A stretch of 64,000 nucleotides of DNA from JBDNJM01 sp041687755 (GTDB lineage: Bacteria; Planctomycetota; UBA1135; GCA-002686595): the NCBI GenBank assembly GCA_041687755.1, contig JBDNJM010000195.1, positions 1 to 64,000 of the forward strand. Direction: 5' to 3'. Within the stretch, counting starts at the first letter, position 1, and the number at the start of each line of letters is the position of its first letter. The position numbers and the translations under genes are program-made. Below are positions 51,056 through 60,464 of the stretch, in pieces. The notes beneath the pieces were generated by a model. It saw only the letters and a list, made by a program, of their open reading frames with translations, searched no databases and had not been told where the DNA came from.

Positions 51056-52090
51056 TCAGGTGGCAGCGGGCGGTTCATCGCTCTGGGCGGCCCCCTGGGC
51101 CAGCCAATCGAGGCGCCGGACGCCTCGATTGGCCATCCAGCGGAACAGCAGGCATCCGGCCGTGAAGACGCCGATGCTGAACACGACGAGTCGCGGGTTC
51201 ATCGGAATGATGATGAGCGCGGCGACGAACTGGATGGCGATCGAGATGTACAAGAGCCAGGAGACAAACAGCCGCGAACGCTGCTTGATGAACCAGGCGC
51301 CGAACGGTGCACCGACGACGACGATGGGCACGCACACCCACCAGTAATTCCACGCCTCCAGGGCCATGTCGGCGCGAACGCCTCCCTTCCAGAGGAAGCC
51401 GACGGCGGCGTTGATGCCCATCAGCACGACGGACGTGGGCGTCGCGATCTTCTCGTTGATCCGCAGGCGCAGAACCAGAAGGGCGAAGATGGTGATGTCG
51501 AGCCCGCTGCCCGTGATCGAGGTGATCGTGCCGCCGAGGATGCCTGTCGAGAACAGCAGCACGGCATGGCGCGGGAGGAAGTTCGCGATGCCGTGGTGAA
51601 CTTCGCGCTCGTGGTAGCGGTTGATCAGGAACAGCCCGACCGCGAAGGACAGCCAGGTGCTCATGAACAGCATCTTGGCGTAGGGCGGCGAGATGCGTCC
51701 TGCGACGAACTCCAGCCCCAGCACGATCCCGATCGCCCCACCGAGGCTGCCCCAAACGAGCGCGTGGCGTTCTACTGGGATGCGCGTGAACAGGATCGTG
51801 ATACCGGCCGCGGTCATTCCGACCGCCTGGATCATCAGCGAGAAGTCGCGCGCGACGGCCGGCTTGATGTCGAACAGCAGCGTCATCACCGGGAAGGCGA
51901 CGGCGCCGCCGCCCTCGCTGGTCGCCCCGGCGATGAACGACCCGAAGGCCATCGTGATCGACATAAACCCGTTTTCGCCGAACAGGTGCCAGCGGTCGCC
52001 GCTGAACATGCCCCACAGCCAGAGCGACCAGACCAGGAGTGCGGTGGTGCCGACGGCCAACCAAGTGGAACGGGGCGGAGGGGCGGACAT
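51056..52090 (-). CDS. TauE/SafE (TSUP)-family membrane transporter
   Basis: 344 residues with about eight or nine membrane helices. The first conserved repeat is FGSFIAGATSEGGGAVAFPV followed by MTLLFDIKPAVARDFSLMIQ. The second repeat is ILGGTITSITGSGLDITIFA with TPTSVVLMGINAAVGF. These are the hallmarks of TSUP carriers, which export sulfite, sulfoacetate or related anions. The substrate is not predictable. It lies 19 bases upstream of the SelW-like gene in the same direction, so a sulfur or selenium link is conceivable. A perfect 13-bp inverted repeat (51103-51133) lies within its last codons. Confidence 0.88.
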   Translation of the reverse strand: MSAPPPRSTWLAVGTTALLVWSLWLWGMFSGDRWHLFGENGFMSITMAFGSFIAGATSEGGGAVAFPVMTLLFDIKPAVARDFSLMIQAVGMTAAGITILFTRIPVERHALVWGSLGGAIGIVLGLEFVAGRISPPYAKMLFMSTWLSFAVGLFLINRYHEREVHHGIANFLPRHAVLLFSTGILGGTITSITGSGLDITIFALLVLRLRINEKIATPTSVVLMGINAAVGFLWKGGVRADMALEAWNYWWVCVPIVVVGAPFGAWFIKQRSRLFVSWLLYISIAIQFVAALIIIPMNPRLVVFSIGVFTAGCLLFRWMANRGVRRLDWLAQGAAQSDEPPAAT

Positions 52091-52546
52091 GTCGGGTGGC
52101 GGGGGAGGGGGCCGGACCAGGGGCCGGAGAGTACCTCAGGTCCTTCGCGCCGGCGGGGGCGGAGCCCGCGATGCCGGAGAAGTCGAGGACGCCGGCGATG
52201 AAGGCGAAAACGAGGAAGGTGATGGTCCAGCTGAGCAGGGTCTCGGAGAGCTTTGGGGTCGTGACGGGTGGGGGCCTGATGACGGTGCTCGGCGGATGTG
52301 GTGGAGCCTTGCTGCACCCGTGCCTTAAGGTCCGGTTGGGGATGTAAGTAACTTATTAGAAATGACTTACGGTGGTCTTGCCGCGGGTTGCTCTAGTGCT
52401 CTGCTGGGTCCCGACTGGATGCGCGAATCCGGCGGGATCCGGGTCTGCGGCAGGGATCGGCCGGGTTCGATGGGAGCTTCTCTTGGGCGCTCGAATCTGA
52501 TGCGTGGGGGGGCAGGGTCCGGGGTTGTCTGGAGGAAAGGCGGGGC
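52091..52546. other. Intergenic region with a DUF1328 relic
   Basis: About 456 bases between divergent transporter and activator genes. The relic listed next occupies part of it; a GGAGG stands 12 bases before the activator ATG. No complete gene seen. Confidence 0.45.
52137..52238 (-). pseudogene. DUF1328-like membrane peptide fragment
   Basis: The minus strand encodes LLSWTITFLVFAFIAGVLDF followed by SGIAGSAPAGAKDL. Compare the small DUF1328 membrane proteins, which begin ML-x-W-A-x-x-F-L-V-x-A-L-I-A-G-x-x-G-F-x-G-I-A-G. No start codon is in place, and the second helix is missing because the frame runs into the transporter gene. A relic. Confidence 0.5.
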
Positions 52547-54034
52547 ATGGACCAGAATCCGGGCGCAATGACCGATCCCTCCTCACCGAGTCCTTCCGAG
52601 CAGGCCCCCTCCGCACCGCGTGTCGGACTGCGCATCGACGACCCACAGGTGCGCCAGCGGATCTTGGACCTGCTGGCCGCCGAGCACCTGGAAATCGAGC
52701 TGCTCGAGGACACCGCGGAGGTCGAGCAGTCCGAGGTGGACCTGGTCGTGGCCACCGAGCCGACCGTGGATCGCGGGCTTGGGGACCTGATGCTCGGCAC
52801 AGACGGGTCGAGCGAATCGTTGCCCGGCCTGCTCGTGCTCTCGGAGGACGTTGCGCCGTCCGACGTCAGCCGGCTGGTCGCCGACGGCGCGAGCGGGGTG
52901 CTCGACCAGGAGCTGTCCGACGAGCTGTTGGTCGAACACATCGGCCAGCTCGCGGAAGCCGAGTCGGCGGGCGGCTTGGACGGGCCGGAGACCGCCGGAT
53001 CCGGCGCGGAGCCGCAGCTCGCGGACTTCCGTTCGCTTGCGCCCGGGATGCGCAACTTCGTCGACCTCGTCGGTCGCGTCGCCGACTCCGCCGCGAACCT
53101 CCTGCTGCGCGGCGAGACCGGCGTCGGCAAGGAGCGGCTGGCGCGCGCCGTGCACCGTGAGAGCGGTCGGCGGGACGCAGCGTTCGTGGACGTGAACTGC
53201 GGGGCCCTGCCGGACAATCTGCTGGAGAGCGAGCTGTTCGGTCACCGCAAGGGCGCGTTCACGGGCGCTGACCAGGACCGCAAGGGGCGCTTCGAGCTGG
53301 CCGACGGCGGCACGATCTTCCTGGACGAGATCGGTGAGATGCCGTTGGCTCTGCAGGTCAAGCTGCTCACCGTTCTGCAGCGGCGCGAGATCCAGCGACT
53401 GGGAGACGAGCGGACCCTGGCGGTGGACGTGCGCGTGATCGCGGCCACGAACCTGGACCTGGACGAAGCCGTCGAGCGCGGCGAGTTTCGGGAGGACCTG
53501 CTGTACCGACTGCGGGTGGTAGAGCTCTTGATCCCGCCCCTGCGCGAGCGGATCGAAGATTTGCCCCAGCTCGCGGGCAACGTGCTGCATCACTTTCGCT
53601 CCATCAACCCCGCGATGATCGTCGAGTCGATCAGCCCGGCTGCGCTCGCGGCCATGTCTGGACACGACTGGCCGGGCAACGTGCGGGAGTTGATCAACGT
53701 GATCGAACGCGCCGCCCTAATCGGGCGGTCGCGTTCCATTCAGCTCGAGGATCTACCGGCCGAGCTGCGCCCCGGTGCTGCCACCTCCATGCCGAGTGCC
53801 TCGCAGGGCGGTGAGCCTGGCGGACTGATACTCGATCTTCAGCGGCTCGAGGACCTGTCGCTCGCGGAGGCGAAGGCGCTGGTGGTGGCCGAATTCGAAG
53901 AGGCCTACCTGCGTGCGGTGCTGGCCGCGACCCACGGCAAGGTGGGCGAGACGGCCGAACGGGCCGGCATCAATCCGCGCACGCTATACGACAAGATGAA
54001 GCGCTACGGCTTGGACAAGTCCGAGTTCTCCTGA
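52547..54034 (+). CDS. NtrC-type sigma-54-dependent activator
   Basis: 495 residues. Residues 25-135 resemble a receiver fold (VGLRIDDPQVRQRILDLLAA, GLLVLSEDVAPSDVSRLVAD) but lack an obvious phospho-acceptor Asp, so it may be a pseudoreceiver. The AAA+ domain (about 165-395) has Walker A LLLRGETGVGKE, the sigma-54 contact loop RKGAFTGADQ, Walker B GGTIFLDEIGEM and the arginine finger region FREDLLYRLRV. A Fis-type helix-turn-helix ends the protein (GKVGETAERAGINPRTLYDK). It activates sigma-54 promoters; targets unknown, and no partner kinase is adjacent. Confidence 0.93.
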   Translation: MDQNPGAMTDPSSPSPSEQAPSAPRVGLRIDDPQVRQRILDLLAAEHLEIELLEDTAEVEQSEVDLVVATEPTVDRGLGDLMLGTDGSSESLPGLLVLSEDVAPSDVSRLVADGASGVLDQELSDELLVEHIGQLAEAESAGGLDGPETAGSGAEPQLADFRSLAPGMRNFVDLVGRVADSAANLLLRGETGVGKERLARAVHRESGRRDAAFVDVNCGALPDNLLESELFGHRKGAFTGADQDRKGRFELADGGTIFLDEIGEMPLALQVKLLTVLQRREIQRLGDERTLAVDVRVIAATNLDLDEAVERGEFREDLLYRLRVVELLIPPLRERIEDLPQLAGNVLHHFRSINPAMIVESISPAALAAMSGHDWPGNVRELINVIERAALIGRSRSIQLEDLPAELRPGAATSMPSASQGGEPGGLILDLQRLEDLSLAEAKALVVAEFEEAYLRAVLAATHGKVGETAERAGINPRTLYDKMKRYGLDKSEFS

Positions 54035-54050
54035 GCTCAACCGTTTTTGC

Positions 54051-54251
54051 TCAGCCGTCGGTGGCGTCGTCGCTGGCACGCTCTGCGTCGTTGAGCAGTT
54101 CGTCGGCGGCATCGCCCGCTTCGTCGACGGCGTCTTCGACCTGCTCGCCAGCGTCCTCTAGATTGTCAGCGGCGTCGTCGCAGCTGCCGAGCAGGGTGAG
54201 CGGGGCGAGCAGGGCGAGGGAAGTGAGAAGCGTTTGGGTCGGAGTCTGCAT
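54051..54251 (-). CDS. Small acidic lipoprotein
   Basis: 66 residues: a lipoprotein signal (LLTSLALLAPLTLLGSC) then a strongly acidic Ala/Asp/Glu helix with a repeating AxDxxEDA pattern (DDAADNLEDAGEQVEDAVDE). It resembles entericidin-like or other small stress lipoproteins in size and composition. It is convergent with the activator gene, 16 bases apart. The DUF2383 gene upstream on the same strand is 126 bases away and may be co-regulated. Confidence 0.6.
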   Translation of the reverse strand: MQTPTQTLLTSLALLAPLTLLGSCDDAADNLEDAGEQVEDAVDEAGDAADELLNDAERASDDATDG

Positions 54252-54377
54252 AGGTCGGAATCAGTAAGTGTTTCGGGGGAAGGGTGTGAGCGCCTCCGGT
54301 CGCTGGGGCGATCGGAGCGTGGAGGGGGCTGGTGAGAGAGTCGCTCGGCGATGGATGCCGCGTGCGGCGACGAAGCT

Positions 54378-54833
54378 TCAGTTGCGCGAGGCGCGGTCGA
54401 CTTCGGCGCGGAGGTGACGCAGCATCTGCAGGGTGTGGAGCTGGGCGGGCATGAGGTCGGAGGCGACGATGCGGCGCGCGGGCGGGTCCAGTTCCGTCCA
54501 TTCGCTGGCGTAGGCCTCGAGGTTGTGCTCTTCGCCCTGCTCGAGTGCGGCGAGCGCGGCGCTCGCGCCGAGTCGGGCGGCTGTTCCCTCGACGGCCTCG
54601 ACGAAGGCGCCCCAGAGGCCGGAAGACTCGGCGGCCCGACCGCCGCGGACCTCGACGAGGTCTGCGAGGCGGTCAGCGCGTTCCACATGTCGCGAGCGAA
54701 GGCGGGCTAGCGCCGTTAGCGCGGTAGGGGCCTCAAGACGATCGATGGCCTGCTCGTAGGTCTCGATGGCCGAGAGCTCCCCGCGCAGGAGGACGTTCAG
54801 GTGGTCGATGGTCGTGTCGATCGTGGCTTGCAT
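54378..54833 (-). CDS. DUF2383-like (PA2169-type) four-helix protein
   Basis: 151 residues. TIDHLNVLLRGELSAIETYE is the signature of the DUF2383/PA2169 ferritin-like family; SRHVERADRLADLVEVRGG and LEQGEEHNLEAYASEW follow as later helices with the H-x-x-x-x-x-L and EE-H positions. Members are linked to stress and stationary phase, and an iron site is possible. Alone or with the small lipoprotein; no signal peptide. Confidence 0.75.
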   Translation of the reverse strand: MQATIDTTIDHLNVLLRGELSAIETYEQAIDRLEAPTALTALARLRSRHVERADRLADLVEVRGGRAAESSGLWGAFVEAVEGTAARLGASAALAALEQGEEHNLEAYASEWTELDPPARRIVASDLMPAQLHTLQMLRHLRAEVDRASRN

Positions 54834-55477
54834 GAGGGTCTCTCCGGGGTCGGGGCGTTTGAGGCTCGTTTAGGGCCTCCTCACGACCTCCCTTCCACCA
54901 AGAGCCGTGCCCGGGGTGCTTGCTGGGGGCGGCGTTCGCCCTAGGCCTTGTGGTGTAGGTCTCTTAGGGCGCAATTGCGGTTCCGACTTCCGCCGCTTGG
55001 CGGCGGTTCTTGTAGGCGATCGGGTCCTGAGCCCCGACGCCTCCGGAAGGCCAGGGTCCGATCGGGCACGGGCCGCGGCTCCGAGTCCGCGAAGGGCGCG
55101 GGCGGGGAGTGCCCAGGATCCGTGTCGCGCCGGACGATGGATCGAGGGGTGGCGCCAGCGGGCTGGCGCCCGCTGCGCGCTCGATCCGCTCCGGAATCCT
55201 CGACCTTCTCCGAACCGGACGACCCATGGGCACGATAGGCACAGGGCGCTTCAGCGAACCGCTGCGGGTGCTGGCGGTCTGAGCGGTGACGGTGCCGCTG
55301 CTGGGCCTGGTGCTGGGTTCCGAGCCGCCGGCCGCGTGCCAGTGGGGCACCGTGGGGCCCTGATGGGAGGGCCCTGAGTAGAGGGACCGGAGTGGACGGC
55401 CCAGGTTGGACGGCCCGGGCTGGCCCACGGAGCAGGACCGGTTCCATGGCGCAGGAGCTCGGGCCTAGGATGGGGCG
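54834..55477. other. Intergenic region with one doubtful short frame
   Basis: About 640 bases. An ATG at 55226 opens MGTIGTGRFSEPLRVLAV, an in-frame TGA (55280), then AVTVPLLGLVLGSEPPAACQ, WGTVGP and TGA (55361). It reads like a short membrane peptide with Trp replaced by TGA, but nothing else supports it. GC-rich direct repeats of CTGGGCTGGACGG type occur around 55390-55430. Otherwise nothing. Confidence 0.35.
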
Positions 55478-56020
55478 ATGTTCAAGTCGCTTTCCATGAT
55501 GGCCGTAGCCCTGGCCGCGCTCGGAGTTCTGATGCAAGACGAGGATTTCACGCCGCCGGGGCCCGCTCCCGAGGACGTGGCGAGCCCGGACGCGCTGTTG
55601 GCGGCGGTGTACGACGTGATCTCGGGTGGGTTGGGCGAGGCGCGCGACTGGGATCGGTTCCGGTCGTTGTTTACGCCCGACGGGAGGATGGCGGCCGTCG
55701 TGTCGAAGGCGGGCGACGACCCCGCCTCGCTGTTGACGATGACGCCCGAGGATTACATCGAGCGCGCGGGCCCGTCTCTGCTCGACGGCGGCTTCTACGA
55801 GGTCGAGGTTGCGCGGACAACGGAGCGCTTCGGCAACGTGCTGCACGCGTTCAGCACCTACGAGGGGCGTCGAACGCTGGAGGACGAAGAGCCGTTCCTG
55901 AGCGGCGTCAACTCGTTCCAGCTGGTCAGCGACGGGACCACGTGGCGCGTCCATTCGATCTTGTGGGAGGCGGAGCACGCTGAACTGCAGATCCCCGAGC
56001 GCTACCGGGAGTCGCGCTGA
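55478..56020 (+). CDS. Exported NTF2/SnoaL-like domain protein
   Basis: 180 residues. A short signal peptide (MFKSLSMMAVALAALGVLM) precedes DALLAAVYDVISGGLGEARD, WDRFRSLFTPDGRMA, an R-x-x-x-F-G-N-V-x-H-A-F-S-T-Y strand and VNSFQLVSDGTTWRVHSILW. That is the usual helix-helix-sheet order of SnoaL/DUF4440-type folds. Catalytic or binding role unknown. Its TGA overlaps the ATG of the protease gene, implying coupled expression. Confidence 0.7.
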   Translation: MFKSLSMMAVALAALGVLMQDEDFTPPGPAPEDVASPDALLAAVYDVISGGLGEARDWDRFRSLFTPDGRMAAVVSKAGDDPASLLTMTPEDYIERAGPSLLDGGFYEVEVARTTERFGNVLHAFSTYEGRRTLEDEEPFLSGVNSFQLVSDGTTWRVHSILWEAEHAELQIPERYRESR

Positions 56021-57567
56021 TGGTGCCTCGTTTTCGGCTGGGCGGCCACGCGGGTTCCGGTGCCTTGGCGCTCGCTCTGGCGCTCGGGCCGCTCCATGGC
56101 GCTGCGACCGCGCAGGTGAGGACCGCACCGCTCGATCCCGGAGTGGTTCACGACCTGATGCTCGACGCAGAGGAGTTCACAACGCTTCTGTTCCCCGTCG
56201 AGCTGCCCGGGGACTGCGTGTCCTGGCGGCTCGAGATGTCCTGCACGCGGGCGGACCTGGACCTGTACGTCGGTCGCGGCCCGCTCCCGGAGGTCGAGGA
56301 CGTGTTCGATGAAGCGGTCTACTCAGGACTCACCGAGGACGTGCTTGAGATCCTCTCCGTCGACCGGCTGACCCTGCCGCCGATGACGGGCGGCGAGTGG
56401 TGGGTGGCGGTCAACTGCCCGTATCCGGACGAGTCTACCGTGCTCGACGACGCGGGGCGCCCGGTCGCCGAGGCCTACCGGATGCCGTTCCAGCTGAGCC
56501 ACGAGTACCACGCGGCGCGGACCGACGGTGTGTTGACCCCCGGCCAGCGGATCGCGCAGACCGTCGGCCGCAGCAGCGGCTTCTTTCGCACCTTCGAGGT
56601 CGAAGTGCCCAAGGACGCGAGCGCGCTGCGGATCGATCTGCTCGGCGCCTCCCACGACCTGGACGTATTCGCCCGGCGCCGGCGCCCGATGCGCAGCCGC
56701 TCCAGCGCCATGCACTCGGTTGAGCACTCCTGGGGTCAAGAGACCCTCGTGATCGACGAGGGTTCTGTTCCCGCGCTGCGTTCTGGCGCTTGGTTCATCG
56801 ACGTGTTCGACCCCTGGATGGCGGACTTCGACACGGAGTTCGAGATCCTGATGACCTACGGCACGGAGCCTCCGGCGCAGGTGCTCGAGTACCCTGAACT
56901 CTTGGCGCCCCAGGCGAAGGGTCCGCTCAGCGCTGCGTCGATCGGCGTTGTCGAAGTGCTCGCGCCGAACGGCGATGGGGGCAGCGGAACGGTCCTGAAC
57001 GCGGAGGGCTTGATCCTGACGAACGCTCACGTGGTCATGGCCACGACCGGTGGGCCGTTGGACGAGGTCGTGATCGCGCTCTCGGTGGACCCGCGCCGCC
57101 CGCCCATCGAGCTGTTTCGGGCGGAGGTCGTCGAGTTCGACATGGCCCGCGACCTGGCGCTGCTGCAGGCCCGCACGGGATTCTACCGGCAGCCGATTCC
57201 CGACACCTGGAGCTTCCCGTTCGTTGAGTTCGGCAGCCCCTCGGCCATGCAGATCGGCGAGCCCCTGTGGATCGTCGGTTATCCGATCCTGGGTGGGTCG
57301 CGCAACCGGGTCGGAATGAACGTCTCGCGCGGCGTGCTGTCCGGCTTCGAGCCGATTGCCGCGGGGCTGACGTTCAAGACCGACGGCTCGATCCGTTCGG
57401 GCAACTCCGGCGGTGCGGCGCTCGACGCGGAAGGGCGCTTGATCGGGGTGCCGACAAGCGTGTTGGGCGACGACTATGGCACCGTCGGCATCGTGCATCC
57501 CGTCGACTTGATCCCGCTGGGTTGGCGTCAGCGCCACGGAATTCGCGTGCCGCGCGGCGCGAAGTAG
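56020..57567 (+). CDS. Exported trypsin-like (S1C-type) serine protease with N-terminal beta domains
   Basis: 515 residues. Signal peptide (ALALALALGPLHGAATAQ). Residues 40-290 look like two PPC-type pre-peptidase beta-sandwiches (RLEMSCTRADLDLYVGRG, ALRIDLLGASHDLDVFAR). The protease domain shows GGSGTVLNAEGLILTNAHVV (catalytic His), EFDMARDLALLQ (Asp) and DGSIRSGNSGGAALDAEGRL (Ser). No PDZ domain follows, unlike DegP. Probably a periplasmic or secreted quality-control or processing protease; the overlapping NTF2-like gene may encode a partner. Confidence 0.87.
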   Translation: MVPRFRLGGHAGSGALALALALGPLHGAATAQVRTAPLDPGVVHDLMLDAEEFTTLLFPVELPGDCVSWRLEMSCTRADLDLYVGRGPLPEVEDVFDEAVYSGLTEDVLEILSVDRLTLPPMTGGEWWVAVNCPYPDESTVLDDAGRPVAEAYRMPFQLSHEYHAARTDGVLTPGQRIAQTVGRSSGFFRTFEVEVPKDASALRIDLLGASHDLDVFARRRRPMRSRSSAMHSVEHSWGQETLVIDEGSVPALRSGAWFIDVFDPWMADFDTEFEILMTYGTEPPAQVLEYPELLAPQAKGPLSAASIGVVEVLAPNGDGGSGTVLNAEGLILTNAHVVMATTGGPLDEVVIALSVDPRRPPIELFRAEVVEFDMARDLALLQARTGFYRQPIPDTWSFPFVEFGSPSAMQIGEPLWIVGYPILGGSRNRVGMNVSRGVLSGFEPIAAGLTFKTDGSIRSGNSGGAALDAEGRLIGVPTSVLGDDYGTVGIVHPVDLIPLGWRQRHGIRVPRGAK

Positions 57568-57577
57568 GCGCGCGTGC

Positions 57578-59515
57578 TCAGGCCGCGTAGCGCTCGGCCT
57601 CGTGCTCCAGCGTCGCGCGCTCCAACGCCTCCACGCGCTGGGGGCCCAGCTCTCCGCCGCGCGCCCGCTCAAGCAACTCGCGGGGCGTCTCGCCGCCGAC
57701 CGGGCGCAGCCGGCACTTGCGCAGCGCGCGTTGGTACTGGCGCAGGGCCTGGGGCTGACGTCGCTGCCGGAGGCGCAGGCCCGCGATGAGCGCGGCGATC
57801 CCCAGCAGCCCGAACGCGGCCCCAGAGCGACGCAGGAGGGCCCGAACGGCTCGCCCCGGCAGACGCAGGACGCCTGCGAGAAACGCGGCGCGCCGCTCCG
57901 CATCGAAGCCGGTCAGCTGCTCCCATCCGCGCTGGAGGCCGAGCTTCGCCTGCGCGAGGCGGCCCAGACCTGCCGTGGCGGTGGACAGGGCGGGAGTCGG
58001 GTCGACTTCGACCCAGCCGCGATCCGGATCGAGGACCTCGACCCAGACGTGGGCGTCGTTGCTGCTCAGGGTGAGGGTGCGGGTCGAATCGTCCCAGTTG
58101 CCGCCGCGGTAGCCGGTCACGAGTCGCGCGGGCACGCCCTGGCTGCGCAGCATGAGCCCGAGCCCGGAGGCGAAGAACTCGCAGTGCCCGGGCTGGTGCG
58201 CGGACAGGAACTGGGTCAGCGTGCGTGCGGCCCCGTCGGCCCCCGGAAGGGCGTAGTCGTAGGTGTTGGCGAGGTGCTTGACGAACAGGTCGACCAGCTC
58301 GTCTTGGCCGTGATCGCGGGGCAGGCGACGCACCAGGTTGTCCGCCAGACGGGCGGCGGGTTCCAGGGCGGCTTCGTCCGGCACCTGCAGGTACGGGGCG
58401 AGGTCCGGCTCCGAGGCGCCCGGAGGCGCAGCGACGGGGGGCCCGCCCAGCCCGAGGGTGTAGGTCAGACGGCCGAGCTTCGAGTACTTGAGGCTGCCGT
58501 CGTAGGAGCCGCGCAGGACGCCGGCGCGGTGTTGGGCGTTCAGCTCGACACGAGTTGCGTCGGGCGTGGTGAACAGCCGCTCGGTGCGGCCGTCCAGCCG
58601 TTCCAGTTCGAGCAGGATCGGAGTGGAGACGGCCGCCTCCGTACCGCGCACAGCGACTCGGCCCTCGATGTTCCAGGCGGTTTTCGGCGAGGCGCTTCCA
58701 CTCAGGGCGCCCGGCTGCAGCGGGTACCAGTCGCTGCCGCGGACTTCGGCTAGGGTCGCGCCGCGCAGCAGGCCCGGGACGTCCGCAGCTCGGCCGCGGC
58801 GCAGGGTGGCGCGCAGGGCCGGAAGGGCTCCTGTCGCAACGTCGCCGAGTCCGTGCAGCTCGAGCTGTTCCGCGAACCCGACCTCGGCGCGGTTGGAGTT
58901 GTCGAGCGTGTCGAATTTTCCGGCGAAGAAGGCCTCGCGCTCGAAGTCCCGGGGCCAGAACAGGAACACGAGCAGGCTCAGCAGCAGCAACACCGCGGAG
59001 CGGCGGCAGCCGTCGTGGATCAGGCGCCGGGTGACGTCGGCTTCGAGGTCGTAGCCGCGGCGGTTGGCGGTCAGCAGCTGCAGCCCGACGACGTAGAGCG
59101 GAGCGAAGATCAGGAACGCCGCGGCGAACGCGAGGTCGCGGGTCAGGTAGCCCGTGACGATCGCGATCAGGAAGGTGTTGAAGAACAGCAGGTCCGGCTG
59201 CTGGTCGCTGCGCAGGTTGTTGAGCAGGTGCACCTGGCACAGGACCGCGAGGGTCAGGCCGTCCTGAAGGACCGAGGCCAGCTCCGCGTTGAGGGCGTGC
59301 TGGGCGAGGAGCCCCATGAAGGCGATGGCGCCCAGGTTCCACGCCTGGCGGTACAGAAAGCGATCGCGGAAGCGGACGAGCCAAGGGGCTGCGGCGGTCA
59401 GCGCGAGCAGGCCGAGCAGCCATAGCGGGTCGGCGGCGCCCGTCAGGTAGACGAACACCAGGTTCAGGGCGACGAGGCCCAGGCAGCAGCGCTGGAGAGC
59501 CTGCTCGCTACGCAC
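57578..59515 (-). CDS. tgpA: TgpA-type membrane transglutaminase-like protein
   Basis: 645 residues. Five or six N-terminal helices (to about residue 195) precede a beta-rich region. The transglutaminase core has GHCEFFASGLGLMLRSQGVP (Cys), LSSNDAHVWVEVLDPDRGWV (His) and EVDPTPA (Asp). A late helix (GAAFGLLGIAALIAGLRLRQ) and a DUF4129-like tail (YQRALRKCRLRPVGGETPRE) complete the TgpA architecture. Its start overlaps the DUF58 gene. Function in the family is envelope-associated and often essential; biochemical role open. Confidence 0.88.
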   Translation of the reverse strand: MRSEQALQRCCLGLVALNLVFVYLTGAADPLWLLGLLALTAAAPWLVRFRDRFLYRQAWNLGAIAFMGLLAQHALNAELASVLQDGLTLAVLCQVHLLNNLRSDQQPDLLFFNTFLIAIVTGYLTRDLAFAAAFLIFAPLYVVGLQLLTANRRGYDLEADVTRRLIHDGCRRSAVLLLLSLLVFLFWPRDFEREAFFAGKFDTLDNSNRAEVGFAEQLELHGLGDVATGALPALRATLRRGRAADVPGLLRGATLAEVRGSDWYPLQPGALSGSASPKTAWNIEGRVAVRGTEAAVSTPILLELERLDGRTERLFTTPDATRVELNAQHRAGVLRGSYDGSLKYSKLGRLTYTLGLGGPPVAAPPGASEPDLAPYLQVPDEAALEPAARLADNLVRRLPRDHGQDELVDLFVKHLANTYDYALPGADGAARTLTQFLSAHQPGHCEFFASGLGLMLRSQGVPARLVTGYRGGNWDDSTRTLTLSSNDAHVWVEVLDPDRGWVEVDPTPALSTATAGLGRLAQAKLGLQRGWEQLTGFDAERRAAFLAGVLRLPGRAVRALLRRSGAAFGLLGIAALIAGLRLRQRRQPQALRQYQRALRKCRLRPVGGETPRELLERARGGELGPQRVEALERATLEHEAERYAA

Positions 59516-60458
59516 GGGGACCTCGCGGCAGATGCAGGGCGCCGAGACCGCCCTGGCCGGGGTCCAGCTCGGTGTCAGGGAGGGGCTTGGCCGCGCACAG
59601 GAAGCGCAGGAGCTCCAGCTCGGGGGCCTTTCCGGGCCCGTAGGTGCCGCCGAATCCTTGGGACTGGACGGCGATCGAGCGCCTGTCGTTGAGGGCGCGG
59701 AACGCCAGTGCGGTGAGGGTCGCCAGGGCGCTCTCGAGCGCCACCTGCGAGCAGCGTCGATCCAGCACGACCTTGTTGGGTTCTTCGCTCGTCCCGTCCC
59801 ACTCGGCGATCACGAGCCGGCCGCGGCGGGCGCTCGCGCGCCAGTGGACCGCGCGGGCGTCGTCGCCGTCGCGATAGTCGCGCAGTCCGGCGGGCTGGAG
59901 GTCGCCGAGCGACGCGGGTTTGGGCGCTAGGATTTGCTCCAGCACTCCATACGCGGTCCGCAGGGTGCCGGACTCGGACGGCTGCGGGTGGACGAGCAGT
60001 TCGGCGGGCACTTCGATCTCCCTCGAGTGCTCGAGAAACCCAAACGGGAAGCTCGAAACCAACCGCGCGCGCGGAACCGCGTAGACGCCGCGCGACAGCT
60101 CGGGGACGAGCACGCTGACGCGCGCATGGCCCTCGAACACGTCTACGGACTCGGCGAGGCTTTCGGCGCCCTCGAGGTCCACGCGCAGCTCGACCTGAAA
60201 GCGCTGGCGGCGGTCCGCGACCAGCTCGAAGTGGAGGCTGCCCACCTCGAGCGCAGGGACCGGGGCGAAGCGCAGGACTTCGACCTGTATGCCGGCGAGG
60301 TTGCGGAGCGTGCTCCAGGCGCACACCAGCCACTGGAGCGTCAGGAACCCCAGCAGCAGGAAGAACAGGTTCGAGTAGGGCGCCGCAAAGAACGCGACGA
60401 CCATCGACAGGTAGAAGGCGAGGCCCTGCAGCCCGAAGCGTGTGAGGCGCAGCCCCAT
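59508..60458 (-). CDS. DUF58-domain membrane protein
   Basis: 316 residues. Two N-terminal helices (GLAFYLSMVVAFFAAPYSNL, FFLLLGFLTLQWLVCAW), a beta domain, and the DUF58 core RDYRDGDDARAVHWRASAR followed by a vWA-like ALESALATLTALAFRALND. DUF58 proteins are the constant companions of MoxR ATPases. It overlaps the transglutaminase gene by eight bases and starts six bases after the moxR stop. Confidence 0.9.
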   Translation of the reverse strand: MGLRLTRFGLQGLAFYLSMVVAFFAAPYSNLFFLLLGFLTLQWLVCAWSTLRNLAGIQVEVLRFAPVPALEVGSLHFELVADRRQRFQVELRVDLEGAESLAESVDVFEGHARVSVLVPELSRGVYAVPRARLVSSFPFGFLEHSREIEVPAELLVHPQPSESGTLRTAYGVLEQILAPKPASLGDLQPAGLRDYRDGDDARAVHWRASARRGRLVIAEWDGTSEEPNKVVLDRRCSQVALESALATLTALAFRALNDRRSIAVQSQGFGGTYGPGKAPELELLRFLCAAKPLPDTELDPGQGGLGALHLPRGPRA

Positions 60459-60464
60459 GGGGTG

